Source: Streptomyces sp. CA-278952
GTDB lineage: Bacteria > Actinomycetota > Actinomycetes > Streptomycetales > Streptomycetaceae
DNA length: 64,000 bases
Reading direction: 5' to 3'
NCBI RefSeq assembly: GCF_028747205.1
Contig: NZ_CP112880.1
Location: forward strand, 6,386,001 to 6,450,000
In this document: in pieces, positions 28,741-37,717 of the stretch
Layout of the letters: every line of letters begins with the position of its first letter
Position numbering within the stretch: position 1 is the first letter of the stretch
Program-made: the position numbers and the translations under genes
The notes under the pieces: generated by a model
What the model saw: the letters and a program-made list of their open reading frames with translations, nothing else
What the model was told of the DNA's origin: nothing
Databases searched by the model: none

Positions 28741-29211
28741 TCAGTCCGCTTCGGGGCGGGGGGCGTCGCGGAGGAGGCAGGTGAGGCGTGCGGTGCAGAC
28801 CCGCTTGTCCTGTTCGTCGGTGATGACGATCTCGTACGTGGCGGTGGAGCGTCCCTGGTGTACGGGGGTGGCGACGCCGGTCACGAGGCCGCTGCGGGCG
28901 CCCCGGTGGTGGGTGCAGTTGAGGTCGACGCCGACGGCGAGCTTGGTGGCTCCGCCGTGGAGCATGGAGCCGATGGATCCGAGGGTTTCGGCGAGGACGG
29001 CGGAGGCGCCGCCGTGCAGGAGTCCGTAGGGCTGGGTGTTGCCCTCGACGGGCATGGTGCCGACGACGCGGTCGGCGGAGGCCTCGACGATGGTGACGCC
29101 CATGCGCTCGCCGAGGTGGCCGGCGGAGAAGAGGGCGGGCAGGTCGACGCCGAGTGCCGCGTACTCGTCGATGACTTCCTGCGGGAAGAGGGGGGTGGTG
29201 TGCTCGCCCAT
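28741..29211 (-). CDS. Hotdog-fold acyl-CoA thioesterase (PaaI family)
   Basis: 156 residues with the PaaI/YbgC-like hotdog signature: helix-region QPYGLLHGGASAVLAETLGS (Asn-Gln/His-Gly-Gly active-site type), then AVGVDLNCTHHRGARSGLVT and TCLLRD at the end. It would hydrolyse acyl-CoA thioesters in the cytoplasm. The gene precedes no obvious partner; the oxidoreductase gene is upstream in the same direction, 72 bp away. Confidence 0.88.
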   Translation of the reverse strand: MGEHTTPLFPQEVIDEYAALGVDLPALFSAGHLGERMGVTIVEASADRVVGTMPVEGNTQPYGLLHGGASAVLAETLGSIGSMLHGGATKLAVGVDLNCTHHRGARSGLVTGVATPVHQGRSTATYEIVITDEQDKRVCTARLTCLLRDAPRPEAD

Positions 29212-29283
29212 GGGTCCGGCTCCGTTTCGGTGCGCTCGTTCGTTGCTGTCTGCACTGTTCCTATCAGACGGCTGAGCGGACGC

Positions 29284-31581
29284 TTAGGGGGTGGCGGTTT
29301 CTCCACCGGTCCGGGTGTTCTCGAAGCGGACGACGACCGATTTGCTGGCGGGGGTGTTGCTGGTGTCGGCCGTGGAGTCGAGGGGGACCAGGACGTTGGT
29401 CTCCGGGTAGTAGGCGGCGGCGCAGCCCCGGGCGGTGGGGTAGTGGACGACGCGGAAGCCGTCCGCGCGGCGCTCGACGCCGTCCTTCCACTCGCTGACG
29501 AGGTCGGTGTACGCGCCGTCGGCGAGGCCGAGGGCGGCGGCGTCCTCGGGGTTGACCATGACGATGCGGCGGCCGCCCTTGATGCCCCGGTAGCGGTCGT
29601 CGAGGCCGTAGATGGTGGTGTTGTACTGGTCGTGGGAGCGCAGTGTCTGCAACAGCAGCCTGCCGTCGGGGAGTTCGGGGTACTCGACGGGGGCGGCGGT
29701 GAAGTTGGCGCGGCCGGTGGCGGTGGGGAAGCGGCGCTCGTCGCGGGGGGCGTGGGGGAGGGTGAAGCCGCCGGGACGGGCGACGCGGGCGTTGAAGTCC
29801 TCGAAGCCGGGGACGACGCGGGAGATGCGGTCGCGGATGGTGGCGTAGTCCCGCTCGAAGGCCTCCCAGTCGGTGCGGGAGCCGGCGCCGAGGACGGCGC
29901 GGGCGAGGCGGGCGACGATGGCCGGTTCGGAGAGCAGGTGGGGGCTGGCGGGGGCCAGGTTGCCGCGTGAGGCGTGGACCATGCCCATGGAGTCCTCGAC
30001 GGTGACGAACTGCTTGCCGCTCGCCTGGACGTCCTTGTCGGTGCGGCCGAGCGTGGGCAGGATCAGGGCGCGGGTCCCGGTCACGGCGTGGGAGCGGTTG
30101 AGCTTGGTGGAGACGTGGACGGTGAGGCGGGCGCGGCGCATCGCGGCCTCGGTGACGGCGGTGTCGGGCGTGGCCGCGACGAAGTTGCCGCCCATCGCGA
30201 AGAAGACCTTCGCCTCGCCGTCGCGCAGGGCCTGGATGGAGCGCACCACGTCCAGGCCGTGGTGACGCGGCGAGGTGATGCCGAACTCCTTGTCGAGGGC
30301 GTCGAGGAAGGCCGGTGCGGGCCGTTCGAAGATGCCCATGGTGCGGTCGCCCTGGACGTTGGAGTGGCCGCGCACTGGGCAGACTCCGGCGCCGGGACGG
30401 CCGATGTTTCCGCGCAGGAGAAGGAAGTTGACGACTTCGCGGATGGTGGGCACGGAGTGTTTGTGCTGGGTGAGGCCCATCGCCCAGCAGACGATGGTGC
30501 GCTGGGAGGCGAGGACGAGGGCGAGGGCCTGCTCGATCTCGGTGCGGGTGAGGCCGGTCGCGGTGAGGGTCTCGTCCCAGTCGGCCGCTTCGGCGGCTTT
30601 GGTGAACTCCTCGTAGCCGTGGGTGTGTTCGGTGACGAACGCGGTGTCGACGGCGCCGTCGGCGGCGAGGATCAGCTTGTTGAGGAGGCGGAAGAGGGCC
30701 TGGTCGCCGCCGATGCGGATCTGGAGGAAGAGGTCGTTGAGGGCGGTGCCCTTGATCATGCCCTGCGGCGTCTGGGGGTTCTTGAACCGCTCCATGCCGG
30801 CTTCGGGCAGCGGGTTCACCGAGATGATCTTCGCCCCGGCGGTCTTCGCCTTCTCCAGGGCGGACAGCATCCGGGGGTGGTTGGTGCCGGGGTTCTGCCC
30901 GGCGACGATGATCAGGTCGGCCTGGTGGAGGTCCTCCAGGGAGACGCTGCCCTTGCCGACGCCGATGGTCTCGGTGAGCGCCGAGCCGGACGACTCGTGG
31001 CACATGTTGGAGCAGTCGGGGAGGTTGTTGGTGCCGAACTCGCGGGCGAAGAGCTGGAGCAGGAACGCGGCCTCGTTGCTCGTGCGGCCGGAGGTGTAGA
31101 AGAGCGCTTCGTCGGGGGAGTCGAGGGCGGTCAGCTCCTCGGCGATGATCGCGAAGGCCCGCTCCCAGGTGACCGCCTCGTACCGGTCGGCGCCTTCGGG
31201 GAGGTACACCGGCTGGGTGATCCGGCCCTGCTGGCCGAGCCAGTAGCCGCTGCGTCCGGCGAGGTCGGCCAGCGGGTGGGCGGCGAAGAAGTCGGGGGTG
31301 ACGCGGCGCAGGGTCGCCTCCTCGGCGACTGCCTTGGCACCGTTCTCGCAGAATTCGGCGGTGTGCCGTTTGTCGCCCTCGGGCCAGGCGCAGCCGGGGC
31401 AGTCGAAGCCGTCCTTCTGGTTGACCTTGAGGAGGGTCTGCGCGGTGCGGCGCACGCCCATCTGCTGCTGGGCGATGCGCAGGGAGTGGGCGACGGCGGG
31501 CAGGCCCGCGGCGGCGTGCGGGGCCGGCTCGACCTGCGGGGCGTCCTGGACCGGGTCACCGGTCGGCGGCTTGGTGGCCAT
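29284..31581 (-). CDS. FdhF/YdeP family molybdopterin oxidoreductase
   Basis: 765 residues, typical for the YdeP branch of formate-dehydrogenase-like bis-MGD enzymes. Cofactor-binding segments include FYTSGRTSNEAAFLLQLFAR, SNMCHESSGSALTETIGVG, IIVAGQNPGTNHPRML and the C-terminal molybdopterin dinucleotide domain (LRSHDQYNTTIYG). An N-terminal Cys set (CPGCAWP...CENG) may hold an iron-sulfur cluster. No Tat signal, so cytoplasmic. YdeP in E. coli is linked to acid resistance; the substrate here is unknown. Ends with TAA. Confidence 0.9.
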   Translation of the reverse strand: MATKPPTGDPVQDAPQVEPAPHAAAGLPAVAHSLRIAQQQMGVRRTAQTLLKVNQKDGFDCPGCAWPEGDKRHTAEFCENGAKAVAEEATLRRVTPDFFAAHPLADLAGRSGYWLGQQGRITQPVYLPEGADRYEAVTWERAFAIIAEELTALDSPDEALFYTSGRTSNEAAFLLQLFAREFGTNNLPDCSNMCHESSGSALTETIGVGKGSVSLEDLHQADLIIVAGQNPGTNHPRMLSALEKAKTAGAKIISVNPLPEAGMERFKNPQTPQGMIKGTALNDLFLQIRIGGDQALFRLLNKLILAADGAVDTAFVTEHTHGYEEFTKAAEAADWDETLTATGLTRTEIEQALALVLASQRTIVCWAMGLTQHKHSVPTIREVVNFLLLRGNIGRPGAGVCPVRGHSNVQGDRTMGIFERPAPAFLDALDKEFGITSPRHHGLDVVRSIQALRDGEAKVFFAMGGNFVAATPDTAVTEAAMRRARLTVHVSTKLNRSHAVTGTRALILPTLGRTDKDVQASGKQFVTVEDSMGMVHASRGNLAPASPHLLSEPAIVARLARAVLGAGSRTDWEAFERDYATIRDRISRVVPGFEDFNARVARPGGFTLPHAPRDERRFPTATGRANFTAAPVEYPELPDGRLLLQTLRSHDQYNTTIYGLDDRYRGIKGGRRIVMVNPEDAAALGLADGAYTDLVSEWKDGVERRADGFRVVHYPTARGCAAAYYPETNVLVPLDSTADTSNTPASKSVVVRFENTRTGGETATP

Positions 31582-31701
31582 GATGCTGCTCCCCTTCGAG
31601 CGCTTCTTCCACGTGTCTGTGTCCTCACAGTCGATCCTGTCACGGCCCCGTGGATGTCGTGCCGGTCCGGATTGTCAGTGGGCCGTGGCAGGATCGGGGG
31701 C

Positions 31702-34413
31702 GTGGCTGAGACGGCATCGAAGAAGACGGCAGACAACCGACCGCGCCTGCTCCTCATGGACGGGCACTCCCTGGCGTACCGGGCGTTCTTCGCCCTGCCC
31801 GCGGAGAATTTCACGACGGCGGTGGGGCAGCCGACGAATGCCGTGTACGGCTTCATGTCGATGCTGGCGAACACCCTGCGTGATGAGGCGCCGACGCACT
31901 TCGCGGTGGCGTTCGACGTGTCCCGCAAGACCTGGCGCGCGCAGGAGTTCCCGGAGTACAAGGCGAACCGCTCCAAGACCCCCGACGAGTTCAAGGGGCA
32001 GGTCGAGCTGATCGGCGAGCTGCTGGACGCGATGCACGCGGACCGGTTCGCGGTGGACGGTTTCGAGGCGGACGACGTCATCGCGACGCTGGCGACCCAG
32101 GCCGAGGCGGCCGGGTTCGAGGTGCTGATCGTCACCGGTGACCGGGACTCCTTCCAGCTGATCACGGAGAACGTGACCGTGCTGTACCCCACCAAGGGGG
32201 TCTCCGAGCTGACCCGGTTCACCCCGGAGAAGGTCGTCGAGAAGTACGGGCTCACCCCGCGCCAGTATCCGGACTTCGCCGCCCTGCGCGGCGACCCGTC
32301 GGACAACCTCCCCGGCATTCCCGGGGTGGGGGAGAAGACGGCCGCGAAGTGGATCAACCAGTTCGGTTCCTTCGCCGAGCTGGTCGAGCGGGCCGATGAG
32401 GTCAAGGGCAAGGCCGGGCAGAATTTCCGCGACCACCTGGACGCGGTGAAGATGAACCGGGTACTGACCGAGATGGTCCGTGACGTGGAGCTGCCGAAGG
32501 CCCCGGCCGAGCTGGAGCGCGCCCCGTACGACCGCACGGCGGTCACCGGTGTCCTGGACATACTGGAGATCCGCAACCCGAGCCTGCGCGAGCGCCTCCT
32601 CGCCGTCGACCCCGGGGCGGCGGAGGCCGAGCCGCCCGCGCCCGCCGCCGGTATCGAGCTGGACGGGACCGTGCTCGGCTCCGGCGAGGTCGCCCCCTGG
32701 CTGGAGGCGCACGGCGCGCAGCCGCTCGGCGTCATGACGGTGGACACCTGGTCGCTGGGCGCCGGCACGGTCACGGAGATCGCGCTCGCCGCCGCCGACG
32801 GGACCGCCGCCTGGCTGGACCCCACCCAGCTGGAGGAGGCCGACGAGCAGGCGTTCGCCGCCTGGGTCTCGGACCCGGCGCGGCCGAAGGTCCTGCACAA
32901 CGCGAAGAACGTGATGCGGGTCCTCCCCGAGCACGGCTGGCGGCTCGAAGGCGTCGCGATGGACACCGCGCTCGCCGCGTATCTGGTGAAGCCGGGCCGT
33001 CGCTCCTTCGCCCTGGACGCGCTGGCCGTGGAGTATCTGGGCCGGGAGCTGGCCCCGGCCGCCGCCTCCGACGGGCAGCTGGCCTTCGGCGCGGACGACC
33101 GGGCCGAGGCGGACGCCCTGATGGCGCAGGCCCGCGCCGTGCTCGACCTGGGCGACGCGTTCACCACCCGCCTCAAGGAGGTGGGCGCGGCGGAGCTGCT
33201 GCACGACATGGAGCTGCCGACGTCGATCCTCCTGGCCCGTCTGGAGCGGCACGGGATCGCCGCGGACCGGGCCCATCTGGAGAGGTTGGAGCAGCAGTTC
33301 GCCGGGACCGTGCAGCAGGCGATCAAGGAGGCGCACGCGGCGGTGGGCCGTGAGTTCAACCTCGGATCGCCCAAGCAGCTCCAGGAGATCCTCTTCGGTG
33401 AGCTGGGCCTGCCGAAGACGAAGAAGACCAAGACGGGGTACACGACGGACGCGGACGCGCTGGCCTGGCTGGCCGCGCAGACCGAGCACGAGCTGCCGGT
33501 CCTCATGCTGCGCCACCGCGATCAGGCCAGGCTGCGGGTCACCGTCGAGGGCCTGATCAAGACGATCGCCGCCGACGGCCGGATCCACACCACGTTCAAC
33601 CAGACGGTGGCGGCGACCGGCCGGCTCTCCTCCACCGAGCCCAACCTGCAGAACATCCCCGTCCGCACGGACGAGGGCCGGGCGATCCGCCGGGGCTTCG
33701 TCGTCGGCGAGGGCTTCGAGACGCTGATGACGGCGGACTACAGCCAGATCGAGCTGCGGGTGATGGCGCACCTCTCCGAGGACGCCGGTCTGCTCGAGGC
33801 GTTCGCCTCGGGCGAGGACCTGCACACCACGGTCGCCTCGCAGGTCTTCGGCGTCGAGAAGGACGCGGTCGACGCGGAGATGCGCCGCAAGATCAAGGCC
33901 ATGTCCTACGGCCTGGCGTACGGTCTCTCCGCGTTCGGCCTCTCCCAGCAGCTGAACATCGACCCCGCCGAGGCCCGGGTGCTGATGGACACCTACTTCG
34001 AGCGGTTCGGCGGGGTACGGGACTATCTCCACCGGGTCGTCGAGGAGGCCAGGGCCACCGGGTACACCGAGACGATCCTCGGCCGGCGCCGCTATCTCCC
34101 CGACCTGAACAGCGACAACCGCCAGCGCCGCGAGGCCGCCGAGCGGATGGCGCTCAACGCCCCGATCCAGGGCACCGCCGCGGACATCGTGAAGGTGGCG
34201 ATGCTGCGGGTGGACAAGGCGCTCACCGAAGCCGGGCTGACCTCGCGGATGCTGCTCCAGGTGCACGACGAAATCGTCCTGGAGATCGCGAAGGGCGAGG
34301 GGAAGCGGGTCGAGGAGATCCTGCGCCACGAGATGGCCCACGCGGTCGAGCTGCGCGCCCCGCTCGACGTGTCGGTCGGCGTCGGCAAGGACTGGGAGTC
34401 GGCCGCGCACTGA
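31702..34413 (+). CDS. polA: DNA polymerase I
   Basis: 903 residues from GTG 31702 (MDGHSLAYRAFFALPAENF follows shortly). The 5'-3' exonuclease/flap domain (about 15-300) includes DGFEADDVIATLA and GDPSDNLPGIPGVGEKTAA. The middle 3'-5' exonuclease-like domain (about 310-500) lacks the catalytic DxE (reads VDTWSLG), so proofreading is probably absent, as in other actinobacteria. The polymerase domain has motif A DYSQIELRVMAHLSED, motif B RRKIKAMSYGLAYG and motif C QVHDEIVLE. Functions in Okazaki fragment maturation and excision repair. An upstream open frame antisense to the oxidoreductase is not coding. Confidence 0.96.
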   Translation: MAETASKKTADNRPRLLLMDGHSLAYRAFFALPAENFTTAVGQPTNAVYGFMSMLANTLRDEAPTHFAVAFDVSRKTWRAQEFPEYKANRSKTPDEFKGQVELIGELLDAMHADRFAVDGFEADDVIATLATQAEAAGFEVLIVTGDRDSFQLITENVTVLYPTKGVSELTRFTPEKVVEKYGLTPRQYPDFAALRGDPSDNLPGIPGVGEKTAAKWINQFGSFAELVERADEVKGKAGQNFRDHLDAVKMNRVLTEMVRDVELPKAPAELERAPYDRTAVTGVLDILEIRNPSLRERLLAVDPGAAEAEPPAPAAGIELDGTVLGSGEVAPWLEAHGAQPLGVMTVDTWSLGAGTVTEIALAAADGTAAWLDPTQLEEADEQAFAAWVSDPARPKVLHNAKNVMRVLPEHGWRLEGVAMDTALAAYLVKPGRRSFALDALAVEYLGRELAPAAASDGQLAFGADDRAEADALMAQARAVLDLGDAFTTRLKEVGAAELLHDMELPTSILLARLERHGIAADRAHLERLEQQFAGTVQQAIKEAHAAVGREFNLGSPKQLQEILFGELGLPKTKKTKTGYTTDADALAWLAAQTEHELPVLMLRHRDQARLRVTVEGLIKTIAADGRIHTTFNQTVAATGRLSSTEPNLQNIPVRTDEGRAIRRGFVVGEGFETLMTADYSQIELRVMAHLSEDAGLLEAFASGEDLHTTVASQVFGVEKDAVDAEMRRKIKAMSYGLAYGLSAFGLSQQLNIDPAEARVLMDTYFERFGGVRDYLHRVVEEARATGYTETILGRRRYLPDLNSDNRQRREAAERMALNAPIQGTAADIVKVAMLRVDKALTEAGLTSRMLLQVHDEIVLEIAKGEGKRVEEILRHEMAHAVELRAPLDVSVGVGKDWESAAH

Positions 34414-34426
34414 ACCACCCGGCAGA

Positions 34427-34464
34427 GGCCGGGCCCGGACCGCGTCACGGCTCCGGGCCCGGCC
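34427..34464. terminator. Bidirectional terminator between polA and the DUF4184 gene
   Basis: Perfect 13-bp stem GGCCGGGCCCGGA/TCCGGGCCCGGCC (34427-34439, 34452-34464), 12-base loop, followed by CTTCT on the + strand. Confidence 0.82.
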
Positions 34465-34477
34465 CTTCTGCTCGTCG

Positions 34478-35353
34478 CTAGCTCCGGCCGGCCGGCGCTC
34501 CCGTACGGGACCTCTCCGCTGCCGGCGACCGCTCCGGGCCCTTCGTCCCCCGCCGCCTGCCCGGCAGCCGCATCCACACCCCGTACAGCAGCAGCCCGGC
34601 CGCCAGCCCGGCACCCGCGCCGAAGCAGGCCGTGGGGATGATGTCGAGCGGGCTCTCCACCCGGCCGAAGCGGGCGTACCAGCGGACGCACCGGTGGACG
34701 GCGCCGAGCAGCACGCACAGGCCCAGCAGGCCGATAGCGCCCCACCTCTCCCGGCGGCCGAGCACCGGCACCTCATCGGGCGCGGGGACCTTCGGCGTCC
34801 GCCGGAGCCCGGTGACGGCGAACCAGCCGATGACCACGAGGGCCAGGGCCGAACTGCCGTACTGGACGGACTGGAACACCGGGAAACCGCCGAAGCTGCG
34901 GCTGAGCACCGGCACCAGCTCCGTCCCCCACCGGCTGTGGTGGGTGAACGCGTCCCACACCACATGCGTGGCCGCCCCCAGCGCACCGGAGACGGCGAAC
35001 CAGAGCCAGGCGGAAGGACCGAAGGAGACGCGCGTCCACCGCTGCCCCCGGACGAAGGCGTGGACGCGGCCCCGTACGCGTACCGGCAACAGCGCCGCCA
35101 ACGGCTCCCGCAGCAGGACCCACACCGCCACCAGCGCCGCCGCGATGACCACGTTCACCGTGACGACCCCGAGGAAGGTGTGCGTGAACGACCCGAACGC
35201 CATCGCCCCGGGGATCACCGTGTCCGCGAAGTAGGTGATGTCGGGCGCGAACGAACCGGCGACGAGAGCGGAGGGGAACAGCGGCCACCGGGCCGTCCCG
35301 TCCCGGCGGATCGCCGGGAGCACGGCGGCGGCATGACTGAGCGTGAACGGCAT
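34478..35353 (-). CDS. DUF4184 family integral membrane protein
   Basis: 291 residues starting MPFTLSHAAAVLPAIRR, the usual opening of DUF4184 proteins. About six hydrophobic segments are visible (for example ALVAVWVLL, WLWFAVSGALGAATHVVW, ALALVVIGWFAV, AGLAAGLLLYGVW). Conserved acidic and His residues (FAPDITYF, FTHTFLG, WDAFTHHSRWG) resemble the metal-dependent hydrolase YbcI/YdjM-type membrane proteins. Function unknown. Convergent with polA. Confidence 0.85.
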   Translation of the reverse strand: MPFTLSHAAAVLPAIRRDGTARWPLFPSALVAGSFAPDITYFADTVIPGAMAFGSFTHTFLGVVTVNVVIAAALVAVWVLLREPLAALLPVRVRGRVHAFVRGQRWTRVSFGPSAWLWFAVSGALGAATHVVWDAFTHHSRWGTELVPVLSRSFGGFPVFQSVQYGSSALALVVIGWFAVTGLRRTPKVPAPDEVPVLGRRERWGAIGLLGLCVLLGAVHRCVRWYARFGRVESPLDIIPTACFGAGAGLAAGLLLYGVWMRLPGRRRGTKGPERSPAAERSRTGAPAGRS

Positions 35354-35492
35354 GGCGGCCAGTATGCGGGACCGTTCGGGCACCCTTCCGTGGCCCGCAG
35401 GACAACATGCGCCCGCGAACGTGAAAAAACAGTAAGAAGCGGTCAGAGCCCGGTGCTCGGCCGACACAAGTTGCCGTAGGGTCGCTGGAGTC

Positions 35493-35512
35493 CTCGCGCT
35501 GGGGAGCGCGAG
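35493..35512 (+). promoter_or_regulatory. Leader hairpin before the lytic transglycosylase gene
   Basis: Perfect 8-bp stem CTCGCGCT/AGCGCGAG with a GGGG loop, 30 bp before the ATG at 35542. It is probably in the 5' leader and could affect mRNA stability or translation. I do not recognise a c-di-AMP (ydaO) riboswitch here. Confidence 0.4.
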
Positions 35513-35541
35513 CAGCCTTCGAGGGGGAGGGACCGGAACGT

Positions 35542-37368
35542 ATGGCAGCGCACATTCGCCGACGTCTGCGCAAGGGGGCCACGACCACCGCGGTGGCGGC
35601 GGCCGCCGTGGCGGCACTCGCGGCCTCGCAGGCGCCCGCAGCGACCCTGGCCGACGGACCCGTCGGCGGCGGTGACCCGAAGGCGGCCGGTGAGGACACC
35701 GCGAGCACCGAGGACGACGGCGCCGCGACCGGCAACTCGCCCTACTACACCGACCTTCCGCCCCTGGTCACGCCCAACAAGCCCGGAGCCTCCAGCAACC
35801 TGCCGGCGACCGGGAGTGCGGAAGCGGGCATTCCGGCTTCGGTCCTGGCCGCGTACAAGCAGGCCGAGCAGACCGTCAGGACGACCGACCCCGCCTGCCG
35901 GCTGCCCTGGCAACTCCTCGCGGCGATCGGCAAGGTCGAGTCCGGCCAGGCGCGCGGCGGACGCGTCGACGCCAACGGCACCGCCAGCCCCCCGATCCTC
36001 GGCCCGGCCCTCAACGGCCAGGGCTTCGCCCTGATCAAGGACACCGACGGCGGCGCGTACGACAGCGACGCGGTCCACGACCGCGCGGTCGGCCCGATGC
36101 AGTTCATCCCGTCGACCTGGGCCGCCTGGGGCCAGGACGCCAACAGCGACGGCCGCAAGGACCCCAACAACATCTTCGACGCGGCGCTCGCCGCCGGCCG
36201 CTACCTCTGCGCCAACGACCGGGATCTGGCCATCGCCGCCGACCTCGACAAGGCCGTGCTGAGCTACAACCGGTCGAACGAGTACCTGCGCACGGTCCGC
36301 TCCTGGTTCTCCTACTACCAGCGCGGTACGCACGAGATCCCCGACGGCACCGGAACGCTGCCCACCACTCCGAGCACCCCCTCCCCGAACCCGGGCCCGA
36401 GCACCCGTCCCGGTCCGAGCGCCACCCCGAGCCCGAAACCCTCCCCGGACAAGCCGGGCGGGAAGCCCAGCCCGGGCCCCTCGAAGCCCGGCGACGGCTC
36501 CACCAGCCCGACGCCCAAGCCGCCGAAGCCGCCCACCTCCAAGCCGACGCCGGCCGAGACCTTCGGCTCCCTGGAGAACGCCGGCACCGGCCCGCTCCGC
36601 GCCACCGCAGGCCAGGCGTTCGACGAGCGGGTCGCCGTCCTCGCCCGCAACGCGCTCGGCGCACCGCTCGGCAAGGTGTCCGTCACGTTCACCGTCACCG
36701 GGAACACCGGCACGCTCTTCGCCGGCGGCAAGAAGACCGCCACGGTGCGGACCGGGGCCGACGGCACCGCCACCGCGCCGGAGCTGAGGGCCGGGGAGAA
36801 GGCCGGGGAGTTCGCGGTGACCGCCGTCGCGGGCACCGGCAGGCCGCGCACCCTGACCTACGCGGCGACCGTCACCGCCCGCCAGGCCGACGCGATCGCC
36901 CGGACCGGCGAGAAGGCGCTCGTCGCCGCACCCGGCGAGAGGTTCGCGGACGCCGTCACCGTCAGGGCCACGTACAAGGACGCGGCGGCGGCCGGAGTGG
37001 CCGTCACCGCCACCATGGTCAAGGACCCCCTGGGGCTCTTCGACAACGACAAGGGCCCGTACTTCAAGGACGCGGCCGGCAAGCCGGTGCGCACCCTGAC
37101 CACCCTGACGACGGACGCCGAGGGCGTGCTCCGGCTCCCGCAGATCTTCGCGGACGACACCGAGGGCACCTTCAAACTGCGCCTCACCACCGAGGGCGGC
37201 GCCTCGGTCGTCATCGAACTCACCATCCAGGCCCCGGAGGAGACAGCCCCGGAGGAGACAGCCCCCGAGGAGACAGCCCCCGAGGAGACAGCCCCGGAGG
37301 AGGCCGCCCCGGAGGGGACAGCCCCCGAGGAGGCGGCTCCGAAGGAGACGGGAACCCCCGCAGCCTGA
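35542..37368 (+). CDS. Secreted lytic transglycosylase-like cell wall hydrolase
   Basis: 608 residues. Signal peptide MAAHIRRRLRKGATTTAVAA plus Ala-rich core. A transglycosylase (MltB/SLT-type) domain at about 110-265 has LPWQLLAAIGKVESGQARGG with the catalytic Glu, and GPMQFIPSTWAAWGQDANSD. A Pro/Ser/Lys linker (about 275-340) leads to Ig-like (invasin/BIG-like) modules at about 345-565. The tail is a TAPEE repeat encoded by 15-bp units (about 37230-37345). It would cleave peptidoglycan outside the cell. GAGGGGGAGG precedes the ATG. Confidence 0.88.
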   Translation: MAAHIRRRLRKGATTTAVAAAAVAALAASQAPAATLADGPVGGGDPKAAGEDTASTEDDGAATGNSPYYTDLPPLVTPNKPGASSNLPATGSAEAGIPASVLAAYKQAEQTVRTTDPACRLPWQLLAAIGKVESGQARGGRVDANGTASPPILGPALNGQGFALIKDTDGGAYDSDAVHDRAVGPMQFIPSTWAAWGQDANSDGRKDPNNIFDAALAAGRYLCANDRDLAIAADLDKAVLSYNRSNEYLRTVRSWFSYYQRGTHEIPDGTGTLPTTPSTPSPNPGPSTRPGPSATPSPKPSPDKPGGKPSPGPSKPGDGSTSPTPKPPKPPTSKPTPAETFGSLENAGTGPLRATAGQAFDERVAVLARNALGAPLGKVSVTFTVTGNTGTLFAGGKKTATVRTGADGTATAPELRAGEKAGEFAVTAVAGTGRPRTLTYAATVTARQADAIARTGEKALVAAPGERFADAVTVRATYKDAAAAGVAVTATMVKDPLGLFDNDKGPYFKDAAGKPVRTLTTLTTDAEGVLRLPQIFADDTEGTFKLRLTTEGGASVVIELTIQAPEETAPEETAPEETAPEETAPEEAAPEGTAPEEAAPKETGTPAA

Positions 37369-37404
37369 CCCCGCCGCACCCGCCCCACCGCACAGCCACC
37401 GCGC

Positions 37405-37436
37405 ACAGCCCCTCGGTCATCCGGCCGAGGGGCTGT
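37405..37436 (+). terminator. Terminator of the lytic transglycosylase gene
   Basis: Perfect 12-bp stem ACAGCCCCTCGG/CCGAGGGGCTGT (37405-37416, 37425-37436), loop TCATCCGG. Confidence 0.82.
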
Positions 37437-37553
37437 CCGCTGTGTTCTCATCTCGCGCCCCGGTTGCTACGGTGCCCCAGCCCTGACGACCCATCAGGTA
37501 GTCGGCGGCCCATCAGGACGCCGTCATCGGATCACCGCCCCGGGAGGCCGAGC

Positions 37554-37691
37554 ATGCGTGCCCTCGTCGCCGCCGCCATCGGACTGGCCGCCGCCCTCGT
37601 GCTCGTGTTCACCGTCTCCGCCGTCGGCTCCCCGGCCGGGGAGACCTCGCCGAAACCCCTGCTGACCACCGTCCCGGGACCGAAGAGATAG
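37554..37691 (+). CDS. Small single-span membrane protein (SPW_0924 family)
   Basis: 45 residues: one N-terminal hydrophobic helix (ALVAAAIGLAAALVLVFTVSAVG minus the ends) followed by a short polar tail ending TTVPGPKR. It matches the small conserved Streptomyces family annotated SPW_0924. GGGAGG lies six bases before the ATG. The next gene (DUF3068) starts 26 bp downstream, so the two are probably co-transcribed. Function unknown. Confidence 0.75.
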   Translation: MRALVAAAIGLAAALVLVFTVSAVGSPAGETSPKPLLTTVPGPKR

Positions 37692-37717
37692 CCGCCGCAG
37701 AGGGAGAGGTCACCACC

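Noticed and set aside
28340..29029. Plus-strand open frame in the gap after livK
   Set aside because: No ribosome site, no recognisable domain, and it runs antisense through the well-supported thioesterase gene.
29974..31700. Upstream extension of the polA frame
   Set aside because: It is antisense to the molybdopterin oxidoreductase gene. PolI homology begins right after GTG 31702.
35354..35541. c-di-AMP (ydaO-type) riboswitch before the cell wall hydrolase gene
   Set aside because: Such riboswitches precede some Streptomyces cell wall hydrolases, but I see only a short GGGG-loop hairpin and not the conserved core elements.
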